A stretch of DNA of 64,000 nt from Oreohelix idahoensis (lineage: Eukaryota; Mollusca; Gastropoda; Stylommatophora; Oreohelicidae), in NCBI GenBank assembly GCA_024509875.1, contig JAMPIV010019880.1, positions 18,024-82,023 of the forward strand. Reading direction: 5' to 3'. The notes under the pieces are model-generated. The model worked only from the letters and a program-made list of their open reading frames with translations. It was not told where the DNA came from and made no database searches. Position numbers and translations under genes: made by a program. Position 1 is the stretch's first letter. Every line of letters starts with the position of its first letter. Positions 57,856 through 64,000 of the stretch are shown here, in pieces.

Positions 57856-59466
57856 ATGGCAACTTTAGACTACTTTATTGAGCAAGGGAGAGCCCTTGGG
57901 ATGACTCCTGACGAGTTAAAAGAGTTTGCACTTTCTCATTATGCCAAAGCACAGAAGGAGGAAGAGAAAAAACAAAAAGCTGAAGAAAAAAGATTAGACA
58001 GAGAAGCTGAGGAAAAAAGATTAGAAAGAGAAGCTGAGGCTGAACAAAAAAGATTAGATAGAGAAGCTGAGGCTGAACAAAAGAGATTAGACAGTGAAGC
58101 TGAACAAAAGAGATTAGACAGAGAAGCTGAACAAAAGAGATTAGACAAAGAAGCTGAACATAAAAGACTAGAAATAGAGGCTGAAAATAAAAGATTAGAA
58201 GCTGAGGAGAGGAAAATAAAGATGGAACAAAAAAGACTAGAAATAGAGGCTGAAAATAAAAGATTAGAAGCTGACGAGAGAAAAACAAAGATGGAACATG
58301 AACATCAGGAAAAACTTTTAGCATTTGAGTTAGAAAAATTGAAATTGACAAACATGGGTAATGTTAATCAGTCATCTGGTGGTAATGTTAAACCTTTTAT
58401 TTACAAGATCAAGCTACCAGCATTTAATCCATCCAGTGACGATATAACAGTTTGGCTAGATAGATTTGAACGTTCTTGTTGAAATCATAATGTGGATAGA
58501 TCACAATATGCTAATCAGTTATCAGAGATACTGAAAGGTGACACTCTGACTAGTTTAAGCTTGGTAGAAGAGGCTGACCAGAATAATTATGATGTTATCA
58601 GAGCAGCCTTGTTAAAAAAATATCAATTGACAGAGGAAGGTTACCGTCTTTTGTTTAAGAGAATGGTACCTGAATCAGGGGTAGAATTCTCAGAATTCAT
58701 TGCAAGGACACGTCTTACATTTAATCGTTGGATTGAGCTGTCCAAAACAGAAAAGACATATGAAGCCCTTATGGACTTGTTGCTCAGAGACAAGATTATG
58801 TCAAGTGTAAGTAAACCATTCCTTGAATTCCTACATGAGCGTAAACCCAAGACACTAAAAGAAATGGAAGAATATTGTACCCAATACGTCACTGCACATC
58901 CGGACGTAGCTTTTAGCAATGCTAAGGTTAAGGAAGGTATGCCAGTTGCTTCGGCAACACCATACAACCCTAATTACTCACACAAATTTCAGGGACCACA
59001 AAACAGGTTTGATAAAATGGGTAACCATAATAGTTATCAAAACCAAGGTAACCAATCATTTCAGGGTTCTTCTGCGAAGAACTGGAGACGAGCCGACAGC
59101 CCTCGATTCAGGGGTTGTCACAATTATAGGAATTTCCGCAGAGGAAGTCATTATAGAAATTATCCAAGTTATCCGTCATGGAGACAACAAGATCATAATT
59201 ATAGAGATACTCATTATAATGAACATGATAATGGTAACCATGAGAACTATGACTCAAACCCAAATAGGGGTTACAATAGAGGAAACAATAATGATTACAG
59301 AGGCAATAATAATCGAGGTAGATCACAATACAAAAAACATAAATCACATTATCAGACAAACTCTGCACAGCAAAAGTCACATGAAGCCTATAAACAGACT
59401 AAAGATAATAATGACGCTAATAATATGGCATGTTCCGCTTTTGATTTTGGGAGAGCATCTCAGTGC
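57856..59466 (+). pseudogene. GM-E Gag, one nonsense codon
   Basis: It starts MATLDYFIEQGRALG. Residues of about 35-150 form a coiled coil of KRLDREAEQ and KRLEIEAENKRLEAEERK units. The capsid follows (DDITVWLDRFERSC), with TGA at 58,480-58,482 where GM-C has Arg (CGA), then a SCAN-like end (LLLRDKIMSSVSKPFLEFLH), the Asn/Arg/Tyr tract and SQC. One C is missing in the CCCC run at 59,465-59,470, which moves the rest to another frame. Gag would form the particle and bind RNA, probably through the basic tract because there is no CCHC knuckle. Confidence 0.92.
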
Positions 59467-62400
59467 CCCAATGCAAAACATTATTTGAACCAACTACGGT
59501 GTCCACTTTAAGTTGTGGCCATCCTCTTCCTGCTCTTCCTGCGTCAGTCGCGCATGATGGAAGAGGTTCTCTTGTCTTACAGAAAGGTTTAGTAAATGAC
59601 AATCCAGTCTCAGTGCTTTTTGATTCTGGATGCACCACAATTGGTGTTAGGCAGTCACTCGTAGATCCTTCTCGTGCCACAGGAAAAGTAGTCAAATGTG
59701 TAACATTTGGCGGCACCTTAGAGAAATACTCTACTGCTATCATTAGGATTGCTACTCCTTTCTTTACAGGAGATGTACACGCATGTCTTCTGCCGAATCC
59801 GATCGCTTATCTTATCATCGGTCGTAGTCACGGAGTCAAAGAATGCACTCCGCAACAAATTTCCGTTTGGGAAAAACAAAATATGCAAACTGGTAATGCT
59901 GTAGTCACTAGAGCTCAAGCTCTTAATATGCCTCAAATTTCATCTACTGAAGATAATGAAGTGCATAACCAAGATGATCCCTTGGTATTTTCTCGTGACT
60001 CGTTTATAAAACAGCAAGAAGATGATCCGACTCTAAAGAAATTCTTCACTCTTGCAACAAAAGGTGATCCAAATAAAGATACAAATCGTAAATCTTGGAT
60101 TACAATGAAGAATGGCGTACTTGTACGTATGGTTCAAGACTCCACTAAGTCAAGTCATTCTCAGATTCTTGTGCCCAAGAATTTGAGAGTTAAAATTTTG
60201 CAGCACGCTCACGACTCTCAGTGTGCTGGACATATGGGTTTTTCCCGTACAAAGTCAAGAGTTCTTGCGGCTTTCTTTTGGCCATTAGTAAACAAAGACA
60301 TACGGATTTATTGTCGATCTTGTAAAGTATGTCAAGAGGTCAAATCCAAAGGTCCACGCCATGCTGCACCTATTCAGGCTGCAGACATTCCTATTCGGCC
60401 GTTTCAGAAAATGGCAATAGACATTATTGGTCCGTTTAAGATCAAATCTGCCAGAGGACATCAGTTTATCTTAACGTATGTGGACATGTGCACACGTTGG
60501 CCAGAGGCTATACCTCTGAAGAGCATTTCCACTGCCGATGTTGCAGATGCTCTTTGGCTAATATTTTCTCGTCTGGGATTCCCCGGAGAAATATTATCAG
60601 ATCATGGCACCCAACTAATATCGGATACCATGTCTCAAGTGATGTCTACTCTGCAGATAGAGAGATCTTTGAGTAGTATCTATCACCCAATGTCTAATGG
60701 GATGGTCGAACACCTAAATAGAACACTCAAAAACTTATTAGGGAAAATAACTGAGGATCACCCTCAAGATTGGGACAGGGTTTTACCTGCAGCCCTCTTC
60801 GCTTACAGAGAGGTCCCCAATAAACATACAGGATTTTCTCCCTTTGAACTTGTCTTCGGCGCGCGACCGCGCGGTCCTATGTCTTTGCTTCATGATCTCA
60901 TAACCGCTGATAATATTACCGATGACACAAAATCTTCTTACGAATATGTCATCGCGCTGAGACAAAAGATTATCGAAGCATGCAAATTAGCAACTTCTTC
61001 TTCTGAATTTGCTAAACAGAAGACAAGGCAATTTGCCAATAAGAAAAGAACCTTACGACAACTTTGTCCTGGTGACAAAGCATTTGTTTTGCTACCTTGT
61101 AGTGAAAACAGACTTCTTATTTCTTGGAAAGGTCCCTACGATATAATAACGAAAATTTCGGATGTTGACTATATTGTCGATATTGACGGGAAGCATAAAA
61201 CCTTCCACATCAACATGCTTACGGAATTCCATGAACGTCCGGATTATTTACAGCCTATTTTCCAGGCAACAGACGATTCTCCAGTCCAACATGGTCATTA
61301 CTCATCACTGTCCGTAATACAGGATGAGGAAACAAGTTTTTCGGATGTTAATCTTCCGCTTCCGATGATTCCACTTCATTCTAGTGAATCATGGAAAAAT
61401 GTTACTGTTTCTCCTGATTTATCTCTAGGAGAACAGCGACAAGTTTCGGTTATGTTACAAACATTTCAGGATGTCCTCACTGACATCCCTGGACAAACTC
61501 GTGTCATTGAACATGACATTGTTCTAACTGACCATACTCCTATTAGAGTCAGACCTTATCCTATCCCTATACATTTTCAAGCACAGGTTGAGAAGGAGTT
61601 GGATGAGATGATAGATTTAAAAATAATTGAACCATCCACTTCTGCATATTCTTCGCCGATGGTTATTGTTCGAAAAAAAGACAATAACATACATCTTTGC
61701 GTTGACTATCGCAAATTGAATCAAGTTACGAAGTTCGATGCTGAACCTATGCCTTTGCTAGAAGAGCTACTTACTAGGCTTTCTAAATCTCATTTCTTCA
61801 CTAAACTTGATTTGTCTAAGGGATATTGGCAAGTTCCGTTATCTGAACGCGCCAAACCTCTTACTGCTTTTTCTACACCTAGGGGCCTTTTCCAATGGAA
61901 TTTCATGCCTTTCGGCCTTATGAACGCCCCAGCTACATTCGTACGCATGATGCGTCGAATCCTATCTTATCGGTCAGATGTCATTGCATACCTAGACGAC
62001 ATCTGTCTTTTCAGCGATACTTGGGAAGATCACTATTCGGGGTTAGATGAATTACTGTCTACTTTACGTGAGCATAACCTGACAGCGAAACCCTCTAAAG
62101 CCTGCATTGGTTTTAGCGAAATCTCTTTCCTAGGCCACCGAGTCGGTCATGGTTTCCTAAAGACAGAGGACCATAATATCACTAAGATACTTAACATCTC
62201 TATCCCTAAGACTAAAAAGCAAGTGCGAATTCTCTTAGGTCTTATACAATTTTATGGACGATTCATTCCCAATCTATCCTATATCATGGCACCTCTTTCT
62301 ACACTACTAAAGAAAGATTCTCCTAATATGGTTCACTGGTCTCAGGAATGCCAATCCTCGCTGGATAAGATCAAAACTATGTTTTCAACACCACCTATTC

Positions 62401-62804
62401 TAGTGTTACCTACTAAAGATAAGACATTTTTTCTTCGCAGTGACGCTTCATCCACTGGGATTGGAGCGGCACTAATGCAAGAGTACACTGGAACTCTGCA
62501 TCCTGTAATGTATATCTCCAGAAAACTTAATGCTGCAGAAAGGAATTACTCGGTTTTAGACCGTGAACTGTTGGCTATGGTCTGGTCAATTCTCAAACAA
62601 CAAAGATTCCTTCTAGGCGCACATTTCATAGTAGAAACCGACCAGAAAGCTCTTACGGCTATACAGAATAAGAATTTGAAGAGCTCGAGGTCTACTCGAT
62701 ATGCAATTGCTCTTCAACCTTTTCATTTCTCGATTCGAGCTATACGTGGATCAGATAATGTGATGGCAGACATTTTGTCTAGATGCCCACATGATTCCAC
62801 CTAA
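59463..62804 (+). CDS. GM-E Pol: protease-integrase-RT-RNase H, intact frame
   Basis: It is 1,113 codons without a stop. Protease DSG is at residues 54-56; integrase HHCC at about 245-290; catalytic Asp 318 (AIDIIGP), Asp 379 (LSDHGTQ) and Glu 414 (MVEHLNRT); GPY/F near 555; RT from about 690 with LDLSKGYWQV and YLDD near 843; RNase H with Asp 992, Glu 1032 and Asp 1057. It ends CPHDST. All catalytic residues are present. The PR-INT-RT-RH order is that of Gmr1-like Ty3/gypsy elements. It is probably made as a Gag-Pol fusion; here a single-base deletion upstream cuts it off from Gag, so expression is doubtful. Confidence 0.95.
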   Translation: MPQCKTLFEPTTVSTLSCGHPLPALPASVAHDGRGSLVLQKGLVNDNPVSVLFDSGCTTIGVRQSLVDPSRATGKVVKCVTFGGTLEKYSTAIIRIATPFFTGDVHACLLPNPIAYLIIGRSHGVKECTPQQISVWEKQNMQTGNAVVTRAQALNMPQISSTEDNEVHNQDDPLVFSRDSFIKQQEDDPTLKKFFTLATKGDPNKDTNRKSWITMKNGVLVRMVQDSTKSSHSQILVPKNLRVKILQHAHDSQCAGHMGFSRTKSRVLAAFFWPLVNKDIRIYCRSCKVCQEVKSKGPRHAAPIQAADIPIRPFQKMAIDIIGPFKIKSARGHQFILTYVDMCTRWPEAIPLKSISTADVADALWLIFSRLGFPGEILSDHGTQLISDTMSQVMSTLQIERSLSSIYHPMSNGMVEHLNRTLKNLLGKITEDHPQDWDRVLPAALFAYREVPNKHTGFSPFELVFGARPRGPMSLLHDLITADNITDDTKSSYEYVIALRQKIIEACKLATSSSEFAKQKTRQFANKKRTLRQLCPGDKAFVLLPCSENRLLISWKGPYDIITKISDVDYIVDIDGKHKTFHINMLTEFHERPDYLQPIFQATDDSPVQHGHYSSLSVIQDEETSFSDVNLPLPMIPLHSSESWKNVTVSPDLSLGEQRQVSVMLQTFQDVLTDIPGQTRVIEHDIVLTDHTPIRVRPYPIPIHFQAQVEKELDEMIDLKIIEPSTSAYSSPMVIVRKKDNNIHLCVDYRKLNQVTKFDAEPMPLLEELLTRLSKSHFFTKLDLSKGYWQVPLSERAKPLTAFSTPRGLFQWNFMPFGLMNAPATFVRMMRRILSYRSDVIAYLDDICLFSDTWEDHYSGLDELLSTLREHNLTAKPSKACIGFSEISFLGHRVGHGFLKTEDHNITKILNISIPKTKKQVRILLGLIQFYGRFIPNLSYIMAPLSTLLKKDSPNMVHWSQECQSSLDKIKTMFSTPPILVLPTKDKTFFLRSDASSTGIGAALMQEYTGTLHPVMYISRKLNAAERNYSVLDRELLAMVWSILKQQRFLLGAHFIVETDQKALTAIQNKNLKSSRSTRYAIALQPFHFSIRAIRGSDNVMADILSRCPHDST

Positions 62805-63304
62805 CTTTTGTGTCTTGGACTTCCTAATACGTCTAAGTCTATAATAGTTTCTGTCTATATCAAAATAGGTACACATTTGTAATTTGTAATATAGTGATTG
62901 TATCACTACTTAGCGGTTCATTGATGTATATTCACCGCTGTTCTTTGATGATTTTTCTTCTTTGTTAATCATGAACTTAAGATACCTAATATGAATTTAT
63001 TGGATGAAATTTTTGGTATTCATTGTGTCATTGCCAACATTATAGAATACGTTGGTGACACCTCCCTGGAAACATTTATACTTAGAGAAACGCTTTCTCT
63101 GCGATTATGCGATTATGAGATTATGAGATATATTCTCACCGGTCGCTCCATGAGTCGACTTAGCCTCACATTTGGCGTTATATTTGTTTCTGATACTTTC
63201 ATCTGCGCATTATTCATGCGTTGTGAGCCTATTGTATGTTGCTCCTAGATGTATTTCAACAACAACAAAATGTTTCATTTTTTTCCGTGGGAGGTGTGGT
63301 AGGA
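62805..63304 (+). other. GM-E 3' untranslated region and polypurine tract
   Basis: 0.5 kb with the conserved block gacacctccctggaaa (63,058-63,073), a hairpin agagaaacgctttctct (63,084-63,100) and ccgtgggaggtgtggtaggac directly before the LTR. No envelope gene or other frame with family support is present. Confidence 0.75.
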
Positions 63305-64000
63305 CTTATGTGCAGTTTTCATAATTGATAATGTAGTCTGTCTGTATACTTGTTATGTTTGGAAATATTTTGAATAAGATTTTTAGAACCCTAATCTAAG
63401 GGCGAATACTCATTTTTTGCTTTGAGGGAAAGTAAATATGTAGTTACTCCTCTTAAAAGGTTATACCAGCTGACTGGATAGGTCAGAGGGGATGCGAACT
63501 GCGCATGTCCAAACTTTTGGGGATGGAAACTCTTCCACTGTTATTTAAAGTCCCCTGTGTTATTTCTGTTCGTCAGGAAGACGACAGTTGCTATGAAGTT
63601 GTGTTAGGAATTCGTAGCAAGGTAAAAGACGAAACTTTCACACTTCTTTTGTTCACAGTGTAAGCTGAACGCATTTTGGGTCAACCGGTGACAAGAGCTC
63701 ACAAATGGTTGGAAGGCAGAGTATTCTACTTGTTACGCTCGTTGGAGCCATCTAAAACTGTTAGGTTTAGATTTACGCATAGAAACCCAGGAGGATAGAG
63801 ATTATCCTAAAAACAGCATGATTAGCGGTATATTTTGAACTTAGACACTTATGTCTACAGAAGAGGAATCCACAGTGTTTACTGTTTTATAGAGGCCTAA
63901 TATATATAACTATCTGGAGTGGAAGAACAGATGGGTTATTAGTTATTGCTATTATAACTTTGAAAATGAAAACTCGCCTAAAGGACAGCCTATCTTCGAT
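63305..64000 (+). mobile_element. GM-E 3' LTR (cut by window end)
   Basis: It matches 55,284 onward closely but lacks a segment of about 105 bp after gcatgtccaaac and a segment of about 36 bp near 63,978 that contains the TATA motif in the 5' LTR. Few other differences are visible, consistent with recent insertion. Confidence 0.9.

Larger units (their letters stand above)
55284..64000 (+). mobile_element. GM-E, near-complete Gmr1-like retrotransposon
   Basis: The structure is 5' LTR 55,284-56,788, leader 56,789-57,855, gag-pol 57,856-62,804, 3' UTR and a 3' LTR from about 63,305 that runs off the window. It is inserted in the minus-strand hAT. Only two coding lesions are seen. The right-hand target duplication is outside the window. 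Confidence 0.92.

Noticed and set aside
59460..59475. Gag-Pol join in GM-E as a programmed frameshift site
   Set aside because: GM-C and GM-X read through the same place in one frame; GM-E simply lacks one base of the C run.
62991..63248. 85-codon frame after pol that could be an accessory or envelope gene
   Set aside because: It lies in the 3' UTR across a conserved hairpin, and equivalent frames are absent in GM-B and GM-C.

Overview
This is animal (metazoan) nuclear DNA made almost entirely of nested transposable elements. I see no bacterial operons, no tRNA or rRNA genes and no CRISPR array. The only sequence that looks like a host gene is a pair of small exons. The mix of elements (Ty3/gypsy elements with integrase ahead of reverse transcriptase, RTE-type LINEs, pogo/Tigger and hAT DNA transposons, and a gypsy fragment with a tRNA-Leu-type primer site) suggests a marine invertebrate or basal deuterostome. 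The sequence does not fix the phylum.

The main resident is one LTR-retrotransposon family, called GM here, in several subfamilies. Its product runs Gag with a repetitive coiled coil, a SCAN-like capsid, an Asn/Arg/Tyr-rich tract, a CxxC-CGH motif, protease (DSG), integrase (HHCC, DDE, GPY/F), reverse transcriptase (YLDD) and RNase H. Integrase before RT is the hallmark of Gmr1-like Ty3/gypsy elements. Long leaders (about 1.0-1.4 kb) separate the 5' LTR and primer site from gag, and they carry stem-loops whose stems covary between copies.

Layout. (1) 1-24,400 is a giant inverted repeat with its axis near 12,130. The right arm (12,131-24,400, read on the minus strand) is clean: GM-A gag-pol, leader and LTR; an RTE fragment split by that LTR; then the LTR and leader of GM-B with a pogo-like element inside. 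The left arm (1-12,130) is the same order mirrored. Most of it is corrupted by dense single-base insertions, as in unpolished long reads, except for a clean island at about 3,985-7,015. (2) 21,324-47,403 is one large insertion, GM-B, flanked by the 5-bp duplication agatc. Nested in it are a LINE (26,430-27,018), GM-C on the minus strand (27,394-37,539, duplication acgct, itself carrying an RTE) and most of a third subfamily, GM-X (LTR at 39,166-40,359; gag-pol to 45,097). (3) 47,409-52,029 is an older background: two 69-nt exon-like units on the minus strand, a Tigger-like fragment, RTE and LINE relics, and a gypsy LTR/gag remnant. (4) 52,030-55,283 is a minus-strand hAT element holding a second hAT (53,090-54,569) and a LINE (52,266-52,959). 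(5) 55,284-64,000 is GM-E, the best-preserved copy, inserted in that hAT; its 3' LTR runs off the window.

No GM copy is fully intact. GM-E comes closest, with one nonsense codon and one single-base deletion. The most interesting signals are the covarying leader RNA structure, the GM-B/GM-X composite and the duplicated exon. The left arm should be treated as a probable assembly artefact until read evidence shows otherwise.
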